A DNA stretch of 64,000 nucleotides from Pseudoroseomonas cervicalis (GTDB lineage Bacteria; Pseudomonadota; Alphaproteobacteria; Acetobacterales; Acetobacteraceae): contig NZ_JAUTAJ010000004.1 in assembly GCF_030818485.1 (NCBI RefSeq), positions 3,318,501 to 3,382,500 of the forward strand, written 5' to 3'. Made by a program: the position numbers and the translations under genes. Below the pieces are notes generated by a model, which was not told the DNA's origin, made no database searches, and saw nothing but the letters and a program-made list of their open reading frames with translations. This document shows positions 17,492 through 26,652 of this stretch, in pieces. Position 1 is the first letter of the stretch. The number at the start of each line of letters is the position of its first letter.

Positions 17492-17650
17492 GGGGGCGCA
17501 TCCTGGGCGCGCGATGAAATCGCGGCAAGAGCGCCAGGCGATACGATGAATGATTGCGCTGCCCGCGCGCCAGTGCCTAACCTCACCAGCGCAACGAGTG
17601 GCCGCAAAGGCCCGGCGGCATCAAGCCGTCCGTGCGGAGGAGGTTACGGA

Positions 17651-19006
17651 ATGGAAGGCAACGGGTTCTCCCGGCGCACGCTGCTGCGCGCCAGCGCGGT
17701 GGGCGCTGCCGCCAGCGCGCTCCCCCTGGTGAATGTGCATGGCCAGACATCCGGCGGCAGGCTGGCGCTCGGCCTGTGGGATCACTGGGTTCCCGCCGGC
17801 AATGACGCGATGCGCAAGATCGTCACCGAATGGGGGCAGCGCAACCGCGTCGAGATCCAGCTCGACTTCATCACCTCGGTCGGCAACAAGAACCTGCTGA
17901 CCATCGCCGCCGAATCCCAGGCCAAGCAGGGCCATGACATGCTCTCCTTCCCGACCTGGGAGGTGCATGCGCAATCGGCCCTGCTGGAGCCGATGGACGA
18001 TGTGATGGGGCGGCTGTCCGAGAAATACGGCGCGCTGAACCCGATCACCGAATACCTCGCCAAGATCGAGGGCCGGTGGCGCGCCGTGCCGGCCATCTCC
18101 GGCAGCCAGAACAAGCCGGCGCTCGGCCGCATCGACCTGCTGAAGCAGCATGCCGGGATCGACATCCAGGAGATGTTCCCGGCCAATGCCAATCCCGGCA
18201 GCCGCGCCGCGGACTGGAACTGGGACACCTTCCTGCGCGCCGCCGAGGCCTGCCACAAGGCGGGCGTGCCCTTCGGCCTGCCGGCCGGCCAGTTCACCGA
18301 CGCCACCGACTGGATCGGCAGCCTGTTCCGCTCCTTCGGCGCCGAGCTGGTGAACAGCAAGGGCGACATCACCGCGAAGAGCGACGGCGTGCGGCGGGTG
18401 CTGGAATACAGCCAGAAGCTGTTCGCCTTCCTGCCGAACGACGTCTTCTCCTGGGACGACGCCTCGAACAACCGCGCGCTGATCTCCGGCCGCTCGGCGC
18501 TGATCTTCAACCCGCCCTCCGCCTGGGCGGTGGCCAAGCGCGACGCGCCGCAGGTGGCCGAGCATTGCTGGTCCTTCCCGGCGCCGGCCGGCGCGCAGGG
18601 GCGCTTCACCCCCTATCTGCCGTATTTCTGGGGCGTCTGGAGCTTCAGCCGCAACAAGGGCGCGGCCAAGGCGCTGGTCGAGTTCCTGAGCGAGCGCGAC
18701 CAGGCCGCGGCGATGGTCGCCGCCAGCAATGGCTACGACATCCCGCCCTTCACCAGCATGACCAATTTCGACACCTGGGAGAAGGAAGGCCCGCCCACCG
18801 GCGTGGTGTTCAACTACCCGGTCAAGCCGCACCACAATGCGCAGCAATTCATCGCCTGCTACCCGGCGCCGCCGGAGATCGCGGTGCAGATGTACAACCA
18901 GGGCATCCAGGCCAAGATGATCGCCCGCGTGGTGCAGAACAAGGAATCGATCGACCGCACCATCGCCTGGGCCGAGCGCGAGCTGGAAGGCTTCAAGCGC
19001 GGCTGA
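17651..19006 (+). CDS. Sugar-type ABC transporter solute-binding protein
   Basis: The protein has 451 residues. The ATG is preceded by GGAGGAGG. The N-terminus FSRRTLLRASAVGAAASALPLV carries a twin-arginine-type motif and a hydrophobic stretch ending near VHG, so export is probably through Tat. The mature protein has the layout of cluster B/family 1 carbohydrate-binding proteins, with aromatic residues in DHWVP, LPYFWGVWSFSRN and ATDWIGSLFRSFG. It starts a five-gene set with two permeases, an ATPase and an SDR. The ligand is probably a sugar, polyol or glycoside. Confidence 0.92.
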   Translation: MEGNGFSRRTLLRASAVGAAASALPLVNVHGQTSGGRLALGLWDHWVPAGNDAMRKIVTEWGQRNRVEIQLDFITSVGNKNLLTIAAESQAKQGHDMLSFPTWEVHAQSALLEPMDDVMGRLSEKYGALNPITEYLAKIEGRWRAVPAISGSQNKPALGRIDLLKQHAGIDIQEMFPANANPGSRAADWNWDTFLRAAEACHKAGVPFGLPAGQFTDATDWIGSLFRSFGAELVNSKGDITAKSDGVRRVLEYSQKLFAFLPNDVFSWDDASNNRALISGRSALIFNPPSAWAVAKRDAPQVAEHCWSFPAPAGAQGRFTPYLPYFWGVWSFSRNKGAAKALVEFLSERDQAAAMVAASNGYDIPPFTSMTNFDTWEKEGPPTGVVFNYPVKPHHNAQQFIACYPAPPEIAVQMYNQGIQAKMIARVVQNKESIDRTIAWAERELEGFKRG

Positions 19007-19096
19007 GCCGCCGCCGCCCGAGAGGCGCCGCATCCGGGGCGCGCCGGGGGAGACCCCGGCGCGCCCCGCCCGCCACCGCCGAACCAGGAGAATGGC

Positions 19097-20032
19097 ATGG
19101 CCGAAGCCACGCTCTCCGCAGCCCCCGCCGCGCATCCTGCCGCGCCGCGCAGCGCGCTGCAGAAACTCGCCCGGCGCAACTCCACCATCGCCTTCCTGCT
19201 GACGCTGCCGCTGCTGCTGCTGATCCTGGGGCTGGTGGTCTATCCCTTCCTCTACGCCATCTACCTCTCGACGCTGAACCGGCGCATGACGCGCTTCATC
19301 GGCTGGGAGAACTTCACCTTCCTGCTGTCGCGCGAGACCTTCTGGAACGTGGTGTTCCAGTCGGTGCTGTTCGCCGTCTCGGCGGTGCTGCTGAAGGCGC
19401 TGATCGGCTTCATCCTGGCGCATGTGCTGCACGCGCTGCCGGCCAAGGGCCAGCGCAAATGGCGCGGCATGCTGCTGGTGCCCTGGGTGATCCCGCCGGC
19501 GATCTCGACGCTCGCCTGGTGGTGGCTGTTCGACCCCTCCTACTCCGCCTTCAACTGGGCGCTGGCGGGGATCGGCGTGGACCCGGTGCCCTGGCTCGGC
19601 GCCACCGGCTGGGCGCGCTTCTCGGTCATCCTGGTCAATGTCTGGTACGGCTCGCCCTTCTTCATGATCATGTACCTGGCGGCGCTGAAATCGGTGCCCG
19701 ACCAGCTCTATGAGGCGGCGGCGATCGATGGCGCCACGGGCTGGCAGAAGCTGCGCTACGTCACCTTCCCGATGATGCGCAACATCATCTCCATCACCGT
19801 GCTGTTCAGCCTGATCGTCACCTTCGCGAATTTCGACATCGTCCGCATCCTGACCAATGGCGGGCCGCAGGACACCACGCATGTCTTCGCGACCTATGCC
19901 TTCCAGGTCGGCATCCAGTCGGGCGACATCCCGCTCGGCGCCTCGGTCAGCCTGTTCATGTTCCCGCTGCTGGCGATCTTCGCGATCTTCACGCTGCGCG
20001 GTGTCAACAAGCGCTCGAAGGAGATGGCGTGA
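19097..20032 (+). CDS. Sugar ABC transporter permease (MalF/UgpA type)
   Basis: This 311-residue inner-membrane protein has six main hydrophobic helices. The binding-protein-dependent transport signature EAAAIDGATGWQKLRYVTFP (the EAA loop that docks on the ATPase) is in the second half. The first helix is LTLPLLLLILGLVVYPFLYAIYLS. CAGGAG lies 6 bases before the ATG. Its stop TGA is followed directly by the start of the next permease (TGATG), which implies coupled translation. Confidence 0.94.
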   Translation: MAEATLSAAPAAHPAAPRSALQKLARRNSTIAFLLTLPLLLLILGLVVYPFLYAIYLSTLNRRMTRFIGWENFTFLLSRETFWNVVFQSVLFAVSAVLLKALIGFILAHVLHALPAKGQRKWRGMLLVPWVIPPAISTLAWWWLFDPSYSAFNWALAGIGVDPVPWLGATGWARFSVILVNVWYGSPFFMIMYLAALKSVPDQLYEAAAIDGATGWQKLRYVTFPMMRNIISITVLFSLIVTFANFDIVRILTNGGPQDTTHVFATYAFQVGIQSGDIPLGASVSLFMFPLLAIFAIFTLRGVNKRSKEMA

Positions 20033-20931
20033 TGAGCAGCAGCACCGCCGCCCCCACCGGCTTCGCGCCGGAGAACAGCCGCCATGGCAGCCTGAAGCGC
20101 GAGCGGCGCTGGGCGATGATCGGCGCCTATGTGGCGCTGGCCGTCTTTGTCGTCTTCTTCATGACGCCGCCCTTCCACATGCTGGTGACCAGCCTGAAGA
20201 GCTCGGCCGAGATCGCCGACCTGTCCGGCAATCCCTGGTTCGTCGTGGCGCCCACGCTGCAGAACTACTGGGAGCTGCTGACCCAGGGCAACTACCTGAT
20301 CCATTTCCGCAACTCGGTGATCGTCACCACCTGCACCGTGCTGATCAGCATGGTGATCTCGACGCTGGCCGCCTTCGCGCTGGCGCGCATGAAGTTCTGG
20401 GGCAGCGGCACGCTGGCGACCGGTGTCTTCCTCACCTATCTGGTGCCGGAGACCCTCCTGTTCATCCCGATGTTCCAGATCATCGGCAGCCTCGGCCTGT
20501 ACAACAATCTCTGGGCCATGGTGCTGATCTTCCCGACGCTGACCGTGCCCTTCTGCACCTGGATCATGATCGGCTACTTCGCCTCGATCCCGAAGGAGCT
20601 GGACGAGGCCGCGCTGATCGACGGCGCGGGCCATCTGCAGATGCTGTGGAAGATCTTCATCCCCGTGGCGCTGCCGGGCATCCTGGCGGCGATGATCTTC
20701 GCCTTCACCGTGTCCTGGGCGGCCTTCATCTATCCGATCGCCTTCCTCGTCAGCTCGGACCAGATGGTGCTGACCGTCGGCATCGTCTCCGACCTGATCC
20801 GGGCGGACACCTTCCAGTGGGGCAAGATCATGGCCGGCGCGCTGATGGCCGCCTTGCCGCCGCTGCTCGTCTATGCGTTCCTCATGGATTACTACATCGC
20901 GGGCCTGACGGCCGGCGCGACCAAGGGCTGA
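20032..20931 (+). CDS. Sugar ABC transporter permease (MalG/UgpE type)
   Basis: The 299-residue permease has six membrane helices and an EAA loop, ELDEAALIDGAGHLQMLWKIFIP. It forms the heterodimeric channel with the preceding permease. I chose the ATG at 20032, which overlaps the previous stop; a GTG one codon upstream is also possible. The Tyr/Phe-rich first helix (GAYVALAVFVVFFMTPPFHML) and the TSLKSSAEI segment after it are typical of the MalG branch. Confidence 0.94.
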   Translation: MSSSTAAPTGFAPENSRHGSLKRERRWAMIGAYVALAVFVVFFMTPPFHMLVTSLKSSAEIADLSGNPWFVVAPTLQNYWELLTQGNYLIHFRNSVIVTTCTVLISMVISTLAAFALARMKFWGSGTLATGVFLTYLVPETLLFIPMFQIIGSLGLYNNLWAMVLIFPTLTVPFCTWIMIGYFASIPKELDEAALIDGAGHLQMLWKIFIPVALPGILAAMIFAFTVSWAAFIYPIAFLVSSDQMVLTVGIVSDLIRADTFQWGKIMAGALMAALPPLLVYAFLMDYYIAGLTAGATKG

Positions 20932-20946
20932 GGGAGAAACACGAGA

Positions 20947-22047
20947 ATGGCGCAGGTAACACTCCGCAAGGTCGTGAAAGCCTATGAAGGCGGCGTGCAG
21001 GCGGTGAAGGGCATCGATCTCGACATCGCCGACCATGAATTCGTCGTCCTGGTCGGCCCCTCGGGCTGCGGCAAGTCGACCACGCTGCGCATGATCGCGG
21101 GGCTGGAGGAGATCTCGGATGGCGAGATCGCCATCGGCGGCCGCGTCGTCAATGACGTGCCGCCGCGCGACCGCGACATCGCCATGGTGTTCCAGAACTA
21201 CGCGCTCTATCCGCATATGACGGTGTTCGACAACATGGCCTTCGGGCTGATGCTACGGAAATTCCCGAAGGAGGAGATCAAGCGCCGCGTCGACAACGCC
21301 GCCCGCATCCTCGACATCACGCCGCTGCTGGCGCGCAAGCCCAAGGCGCTGTCGGGCGGCCAGCGGCAGCGCGTCGCCATGGGCCGCGCCATCGTGCGCG
21401 ACCCCAAGGTTTTTCTCTTCGATGAGCCGCTGTCCAACCTCGACGCGAAACTCCGCGTGCAGATGCGCACCGAGATCAAGAAGGTGCACCAGACGGTCAA
21501 GACCACCACCATCTACGTCACCCATGACCAGGTGGAGGCGATGACGCTGGCCGACCGCGTGGTGGTGATGAATGGCGGCATCATCGAGCAGGTCGGCCCG
21601 CCGCAGGAGCTCTACCACAACCCGAAGACGCGCTTCGTCGCCGGCTTCATCGGCAGCCCGGCGATGAACTTCATCCCCGGGCGCCTGGAGAATGGCGCCG
21701 GCGCGCTGCGCGTGCATCTGCCGGGCGACATCGTGCTGCCGGTGCCGGCCGAGCGCACCGCGCGCTACACGCCGCTGGCCGGGCGCGAGATCCTGTTCGG
21801 CATCCGGCCCGAGCATCTGACGGAGGCCAAGAATCTCGACCGCCCGCATTTCGCCCCGATGACCGCGACACCCGAGGTCACCGAGCCCATGGGCATGGAG
21901 ACGCTGGTGCATTTCAAGATGGCGGGGGCCGAGATCTGCGGCCGCGTCGACCCGCTGGCGCCGGCGCAGCCCGGCCAGCCTTTGCCCATGGCGGTGGATA
22001 TGAGCAACATGCACATCCTCGACCCGCAATCCGGGCGCGTCCTGTGA
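20947..22047 (+). CDS. Sugar ABC transporter ATPase (UgpC/MsmK type)
   Basis: The protein has 366 residues. Walker A is GPSGCGKST at 37-45, then the Q-loop [21 protein letters not shown], signature [15 protein letters not shown], Walker [12 protein letters not shown] and H-loop [14 protein letters not shown]. The C-terminal third has the regulatory TOBE/OB domain (FGIRPEHL) found in MalK/UgpC-type subunits, which often serve several sugar importers. GGGAG lies about 10 bases before the ATG. The stop overlaps the GTG of the downstream SDR. Confidence 0.95.
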   Translation: MAQVTLRKVVKAYEGGVQAVKGIDLDIADHEFVVLVGPSGCGKSTTLRMIAGLEEISDGEIAIGGRVVNDVPPRDRDIAMVFQNYALYPHMTVFDNMAFGLMLRKFPKEEIKRRVDNAARILDITPLLARKPKALSGGQRQRVAMGRAIVRDPKVFLFDEPLSNLDAKLRVQMRTEIKKVHQTVKTTTIYVTHDQVEAMTLADRVVVMNGGIIEQVGPPQELYHNPKTRFVAGFIGSPAMNFIPGRLENGAGALRVHLPGDIVLPVPAERTARYTPLAGREILFGIRPEHLTEAKNLDRPHFAPMTATPEVTEPMGMETLVHFKMAGAEICGRVDPLAPAQPGQPLPMAVDMSNMHILDPQSGRVL

Positions 22048-22799
22048 GCGGCGGCATCGCCTGGGTCACCGGGGCCGGCTCCGGCATCGGGCGGGCCTGC
22101 GCGGTGGCGCTGGCCAAGGCCGGCTGGCGCGTCGCGCTGACCGGCCGCCGCGCCGCGCCGCTGGAGGAGACGGCGTCGCTGCTGCCCAAGGGCGCCGCGC
22201 TGGCGGTGCCCGCCGACCTCACCGACGAGGCGGCGGTCAGGCAAGCGCTGGCGCGGGTGGAGGCGGAGCTCGGCCCGGTCGGGCTGCTGGTGAACAATGC
22301 CGGCAGCAATGTGCCGCGGCGCCATTGGCACCAGCTCTCGGGCGGCGATGCCCGGGCGCTGGTCGATGTCAACCTGACCGCGCCCTTCCTGACCAGCCTG
22401 GCCGTGCTGCCGGGCATGAAGGGGCGCGGCGGCGGGCTGATCGTGCAGATCGCCTCGGTGGCGGGCAAGGGCAGCTCCGCCGTCTCCGGCCCTGGCTACA
22501 TCGCGGCGAAGAGCGGCTATGTGGCGCTCTCCGCCTCGCTGAACGCCGAGAACGGCATCCACAACATCCGCTCCACCTGCATCTGCCCGGGCGAGGTGGC
22601 GACGCCCATCCTCGACCTCCGCCCCGAGCCGCCGCCGCCCGAAGAGCGGGCGCGCATGCTGCAACCGGAGGATATCGCCCAGGCGGTGCTGTTCGTGGCC
22701 AATCTGCCGGACCGCGTCTGCATCAACGAGATCGTCGTCTCGCCAACCTGGAACCGCTTCCAGGCGCCGGCCGCCCAGGCCGTCGCGGCGATGGCCTGA
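22044..22799 (+). CDS. SDR-family NAD(P)-dependent oxidoreductase
   Basis: This 251-residue classical short-chain dehydrogenase has the cofactor motif [10 protein letters not shown] (9-18), NNAG in the central strand and YIAAK for the catalytic Tyr and Lys, preceded by a Ser in [11 protein letters not shown]. It starts at a GTG that overlaps the ATPase stop (GTGA), so it belongs to the sugar importer operon and probably oxidises the imported compound or an early intermediate. A hairpin at 22819-22841 closes the operon. Confidence 0.92.
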   Translation: MSGGIAWVTGAGSGIGRACAVALAKAGWRVALTGRRAAPLEETASLLPKGAALAVPADLTDEAAVRQALARVEAELGPVGLLVNNAGSNVPRRHWHQLSGGDARALVDVNLTAPFLTSLAVLPGMKGRGGGLIVQIASVAGKGSSAVSGPGYIAAKSGYVALSASLNAENGIHNIRSTCICPGEVATPILDLRPEPPPPEERARMLQPEDIAQAVLFVANLPDRVCINEIVVSPTWNRFQAPAAQAVAAMA

Positions 22800-22818
22800 G
22801 CCGCAATCCCGTGATCCC

Positions 22819-22841
22819 GGCGCCGCAAAAATCGCGGCGCC
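22819..22841 (+). terminator. Hairpin terminator after the importer operon
   Basis: GGCGCCGC pairs with GCGGCGCC around a 7-base A-rich loop, with CCCTTTT a few bases on. It separates the SDR from the Ldh-family gene. Confidence 0.6.
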
Positions 22842-22905
22842 GCGCCCTTTTGGCCCCGGCCGCTCTGGTCCATGCTGTCCGGACAAGGACAACAGGAAAC
22901 GAACC

Positions 22906-23985
22906 ATGACGCCCGTGCTGATTCCCGCCGCGAAACTGGAAACCCTGGTGCGCGACATCTTCGTCGCCTCGGGCGGCTCGGCGGAGGAATCGGCGCTGAT
23001 CGCGCATCACCTGCTCGGCGCCAACCTCGCCGGGCATGACAGCCATGGCGTGGTGCGCGTGCCGCGCTATGTCGAATGGCTGCAGGCCGGCTTCGTCTTC
23101 CTCGGCCGGCAGCCGCGCATCGTCATGGATGGCGGCGCCTTCGCCCTGATGGATGCCGATTTCGGCTTCGGCCACAGCGTGGCGGCCGAGGCGGTGCGAC
23201 TCGGCATCACCCGCGCGCAGCAGCATGGCGCGGCGGTGGTGGCGCTGCGCAATGCCGGCCATATCGGCCGCATCGGCCATTATGCCGAGATGGCGCTGGC
23301 CGAGGGGCTGATCTCCATCCACCTGGTCAATGTCGCGGGCTCCACCCTGGTGGCGCCCTTCGGCGGGGTGGAGCGGCGCTTCTCCACCGCCCCCATCGCC
23401 ATTGGCGCGCCGCTGGAAGGCCGGCCGGTGGTGCTGGATTTCGCCACCTCCCTGGTGGCGGAGGGCAAGGTGCTGGTCGCCTCCAATGGCGGCAAGAAGC
23501 TGCCGGCGGATGCGCTGATCGGCCCCGATGGCCAGCTCTCCGGCGACCCGCACATGCTCTATGGCGACTACCCGCAGATCGGCCCGCGCAACCCGGCGGG
23601 CGGGCCGGGCGCCATCCGCGCCTTTGGCGAGCACAAGGGCTCGGGCCTGGCCCTGATGTGCGAGCTGCTGGCCGGCGCCTTCACCGGCGGCGGCTGCTCC
23701 GGCCCGGTCGAGGGGCGCGGGCGCATCGCCAATGGCATGCTCTCGATCTATCTCTCGCCGGCGCATTTCGGCACCAATGCCGAGTTCCAGGCGATGGGCC
23801 GCGAATATGTCGACTGGGTGGCCAGCAGCCGCCCGGCCGACCCGGCCCAGCCCGTGCTGCTGCCGGGCGAGCCGGAGGCGCGCACCCGCGCCGAGCGCCT
23901 GGCCCAGGGCGTGCCGCTGCAGCCCGACACCTGGACCGGCATCTGCCGCACCGCCGAATCGCTCGGCCTCGCCATCCCGGCCTGA
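22906..23985 (+). CDS. Malate/L-lactate dehydrogenase family oxidoreductase (Ldh type 2)
   Basis: The 359-residue protein belongs to the non-Rossmann LDH2/MDH family. The N-terminal segment NLAGHDSHGVVRVPRYVEWLQAG holds the catalytic His (H47 or H44). GGVERRFSTAPIAIG and the late GEHKGSGLALMCELLAGAFTGGG are family signatures for NAD(P) binding. Members reduce or oxidise 2-hydroxy and 2-oxo acids such as malate, lactate, ureidoglycolate or 2,3-diketogulonate. Being next to a sugar importer, it may act on a sugar acid. AGGAAAC precedes the ATG. Confidence 0.92.
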   Translation: MTPVLIPAAKLETLVRDIFVASGGSAEESALIAHHLLGANLAGHDSHGVVRVPRYVEWLQAGFVFLGRQPRIVMDGGAFALMDADFGFGHSVAAEAVRLGITRAQQHGAAVVALRNAGHIGRIGHYAEMALAEGLISIHLVNVAGSTLVAPFGGVERRFSTAPIAIGAPLEGRPVVLDFATSLVAEGKVLVASNGGKKLPADALIGPDGQLSGDPHMLYGDYPQIGPRNPAGGPGAIRAFGEHKGSGLALMCELLAGAFTGGGCSGPVEGRGRIANGMLSIYLSPAHFGTNAEFQAMGREYVDWVASSRPADPAQPVLLPGEPEARTRAERLAQGVPLQPDTWTGICRTAESLGLAIPA

Positions 23986-24016
23986 GGCGCTTGGCCTGAG
24001 GCACCCGCAGCGTGGT

Positions 24017-24044
24017 GCGGCGCCTTGCGCAAGCCGGGCGCCGC
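24017..24044 (+). terminator. Hairpin terminator after the Ldh-family gene
   Basis: GCGGCGCC and GGCGCCGC form a perfect 8-base stem with a 12-base loop, about 30 bases after the stop. No T-run is present. Confidence 0.5.
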
Positions 24045-24057
24045 CTCATCTGAGCGC

Positions 24058-24081
24058 GGCGGGATTGCCCGCAATCCCGCC
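24058..24081. promoter_or_regulatory. Perfect 11-base inverted repeat upstream of mdoH
   Basis: GGCGGGATTGC and its exact complement GCAATCCCGCC are separated by two bases, 24 bases before the mdoH start. The 2-base centre is too tight for a comfortable RNA loop, so an operator for a dimeric regulator is as likely as a terminator. Confidence 0.5.
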
Positions 24082-24105
24082 ATCTTCCTCGGGTTCCCTG
24101 TCCTG

Positions 24106-25860
24106 GTGAGCGACCCTCTCCCGACCCAGCCCCGCCCCCAGCGCGCCGGACGCCCAGGCCTCCGCCGCGCGGCCTTCCTCCTTCTCTGCCTGGGCCTGGC
24201 GCTGGGCCTCGCGGCACTCGCCCTGCCGGTGCTGGCGCCGGGCGGCTGGACCCTCTGGGAAGCGGTGATCCTGGCCGCCTGGATCGGGCTGCTGCCCTGG
24301 GTCGCGCTCTGCGCCGGCAATGCGCTGCTGGGGCTGGGGCTGCGGCTGTTCTCGCGCGATCCGGTGGCGGCGGTGGTGCCGGGCTGGCAACCCGCCCCGT
24401 CCGCGCCGCCCGCATCCCGCACCGCCCTCGCCCTCTGCCTGCGCAACGAGGCGATGGAGGCGGTGCTGCCGCCGCTCGCCCGCCTGCTGGACGGGCTGGA
24501 ACAGGCCGGCGCCGGGGCGCGCTTCACCCTCTGGCTGCTCTCCGACACCCAGGATCCGGATTCCGTGGCGCGGGAGGAGGCGGCGATCGAGGCCTTCGCC
24601 GCCGCCCGCGCCGGCCGGCCCATCGCGCTGCGCTATCGCCGCCGCGCGCAGAACACCGGCTTCAAGGCCGGCAATGTCATGGAATTCCTCGACGGCGCCG
24701 GGCGGGACTATGATTTCTTCCTGTGCCTCGACGCCGATTCGGAGATGTCGGCGCGGGCCGTGCTGCGCCTCGTCGCCACCATGGAGGCGGAGCCGCGGCT
24801 GGCCATCCTGCAGCAGCTGATCGCCGGCCGCCCGGCGGAGAGCGGCTTCACCCGGCTGTTCCAGTTCGGCATGCGCGCCGGCATGCGCATCTGGGCCACC
24901 GGCCAGGCCTGGTGGCAGGGCGATGAGGGACCGTACTGGGGCCATAACGCGCTGATCCGCGTCGCCGCCTTCCGCGACCATGCGCGGCTGGAGGCGCTGC
25001 CGGATGGCCGCGCCATCCTCAGCCATGACCAGATCGAGGCGGTGCGGCTGCACGCCGCCGGCTGGGCGGTGCGCTGCGTGCCGGAGGAGGAGGGCAGCGC
25101 CGAGGGCAACCCGCCCACCTTGCCGGATTTCCTGCTGCGCGACCGCCGCTGGGGCGCCGGCAACATGCAGTACTTCTCCCTGTTGCGCCTGAAGGGGCTG
25201 ACGCGGCTGGGGCGCTGGCAGCTGATCCAGGCGATCCTGCTGTTTCTTTCAGCCCCGCTCTGGCTGCTGCTGCTGGCCGCCGCCGTGATGAATGCCGCAA
25301 CGGGTGGCGGGGCGGTGACGCCCCATGCCGCGCTGGCGGCGCTGCTGCTGACCGGCTGGGCGGCGCTGCATGCGCCGAAGCTGCTGGGCTATGCCGAGCT
25401 GCTGCTGCGCGGCAGCCTTGCCGCGCCCTATGGCGGGCGGCTCGCCGTGCTGCGCGGCGCGGCGGCGGAGCTGGCCTTCACCACCCTGCTCGACCCCATC
25501 AGCCTGGTCAGCAAGAGCCTGTTCCTGGGCGGGCTGGCGCTTGGCCGCCGCATCGGCTGGGCGCCGCAGCGGCGGGAGGCGCATGGCGTCGCCTGGCGCG
25601 ATGCCGCGCGGCTGCTCTGGCCGCAGACCCTGCTGGGGGCGGCGGGGATGGCGGCTCTGCTCTCGGCCGGCGGCACGGCCTGGGTCTGGGGGCTGCCGGT
25701 GCTGGCGCCGCTGCTGCTGGCGGTGCCCTTCTGCGTCGTCACCGCCCATCCCGGCTTCGGTGCCGGGCTGCGCGAGGCGGGGCTGGCCCGCGTGCCGGAG
25801 GAGGCGCCGCCGCCGCCTCAGCCGCCGGTCAGCGGCAGGCGCATCAGCGTCTCGTCGTAA
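24106..25860 (+). CDS. mdoH: Glucans biosynthesis glucosyltransferase MdoH/OpgH
   Basis: The 584-residue inner-membrane family 2 glycosyltransferase starts at a GTG; the start is uncertain because no strong ribosome-binding site is visible. Two N-terminal helices are followed by the catalytic domain: LALCLRNEAMEAVLPP, FLCLDADSEM (D209 and D211, nucleotide-sugar and metal binding), GPYWGHNALIR, LSHDQIEA and LLRDRRWGAGNMQY. Further helices fill the C-terminal third. MdoH makes the beta-glucan backbone of osmoregulated periplasmic glucans. It is shorter than the 847-residue E. coli enzyme, chiefly at the ends, and the usual partner mdoG is not beside it. Its last 43 bases overlap the convergent GNAT gene. 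Confidence 0.9.
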   Translation: MSDPLPTQPRPQRAGRPGLRRAAFLLLCLGLALGLAALALPVLAPGGWTLWEAVILAAWIGLLPWVALCAGNALLGLGLRLFSRDPVAAVVPGWQPAPSAPPASRTALALCLRNEAMEAVLPPLARLLDGLEQAGAGARFTLWLLSDTQDPDSVAREEAAIEAFAAARAGRPIALRYRRRAQNTGFKAGNVMEFLDGAGRDYDFFLCLDADSEMSARAVLRLVATMEAEPRLAILQQLIAGRPAESGFTRLFQFGMRAGMRIWATGQAWWQGDEGPYWGHNALIRVAAFRDHARLEALPDGRAILSHDQIEAVRLHAAGWAVRCVPEEEGSAEGNPPTLPDFLLRDRRWGAGNMQYFSLLRLKGLTRLGRWQLIQAILLFLSAPLWLLLLAAAVMNAATGGGAVTPHAALAALLLTGWAALHAPKLLGYAELLLRGSLAAPYGGRLAVLRGAAAELAFTTLLDPISLVSKSLFLGGLALGRRIGWAPQRREAHGVAWRDAARLLWPQTLLGAAGMAALLSAGGTAWVWGLPVLAPLLLAVPFCVVTAHPGFGAGLREAGLARVPEEAPPPPQPPVSGRRISVSS

Positions 25861-26318
25861 TAGCGCTCGCCGATCTTCAGCGCCCGTGGCTCGGTGGCCC
25901 AGGCGCGGAAGCCGTGCGATTCGTAGAGCCGCCGCGCCCGGTCATTGCCGGCGACGACGGAGAGGCGGATCTCCTCCACCCTGCCTTCGGCATGGTCGAT
26001 CACCGCCCGCAGCAGCGCCCTGGCCAGGCCGGTGCCGCGCGAATCGGGGCGCAGATAGACACTCCAGAGCAGCGCCTTGTGCCGGGTCTTGGCGGCACTC
26101 GGCAGCGCCAGCGCCATCAGCCCGGCGGGCTCGGCGCCCTCGGCCAGCCAGCCGGCGAAGACGGCGCTGCCGCGCAGCCGTTCCGCCCACCAGCTCTCGG
26201 GCTGCGCCGCCTCATCCTCATGGCTGGCGCCGAAGGCCTCCGGATGGGCCCGCAGCGCCTCCAGCCGCAGGCGGCGGAACAGGGCGGCATCCTCAGGGGT
26301 CAGCAGGCGGATGATCAT
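25818..26318 (-). CDS. GNAT-family N-acetyltransferase
   Basis: The 166-residue protein has the GNAT core: RLLTPEDAALFRRLRLEAL at the start, the acetyl-CoA loop LRPDSRGTGLARALLRAVIDHA (the R-G-x-G/A motif) and LSVVAGNDRARRLYESHGFRAWATEPRALK in the last third. The N-terminal half (HPEAFGASHEDE) is like a branch acting on small amines or amino acids. The substrate is not known. It converges on mdoH with a 43-base overlap and shares the strand of azlCD, 31 bases away. Confidence 0.9.
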   Translation of the reverse strand: MIIRLLTPEDAALFRRLRLEALRAHPEAFGASHEDEAAQPESWWAERLRGSAVFAGWLAEGAEPAGLMALALPSAAKTRHKALLWSVYLRPDSRGTGLARALLRAVIDHAEGRVEEIRLSVVAGNDRARRLYESHGFRAWATEPRALKIGERYYDETLMRLPLTGG

Positions 26319-26349
26319 GCCGCCTGCTTAGCCCGGCGGCGCCGCGCCG

Positions 26350-26652
26350 TCACATCAGCGGGCGCAGCAGGGCCACGGCGGCGACGCCGGTGAGGGCCGC
26401 CAGCAGATCATTGCCGCGCCAGGCCATCACCAGCACCACCAGCGCCAGGCCGACGCTTTCCGGCACCCGCCCCTGCAGCACCACCGGGGCGGCGATGCCC
26501 AGCATGACACCGAAGGGCAAGGCGCGCAGCGCCGCCTCCAGCCGCGGCGTCACCGGGACATAGCGCATCAGGAAGAAGCCGCCGGCGCGGCAGAGGAAGG
26601 AGGCCGCGCCCATCAGCAGCAGCGCCTGCAGGAAGCCGGGGGCCAGGCTCAT
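26350..26652 (-). CDS. azlD: AzlD-family branched-chain amino acid export subunit
   Basis: This is a 100-residue membrane protein with three to four helices. SFLCRAGGFFLMRYVPVTPRLEAALRALPFGVMLGIAAPVVLQ is the AzlD signature region. AzlD is the small partner of AzlC in exporters of branched-chain and some other amino acids. Its ATG overlaps the azlC stop (ATGA), as in most azlCD pairs. Confidence 0.92.
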   Translation of the reverse strand: MSLAPGFLQALLLMGAASFLCRAGGFFLMRYVPVTPRLEAALRALPFGVMLGIAAPVVLQGRVPESVGLALVVLVMAWRGNDLLAALTGVAAVALLRPLM

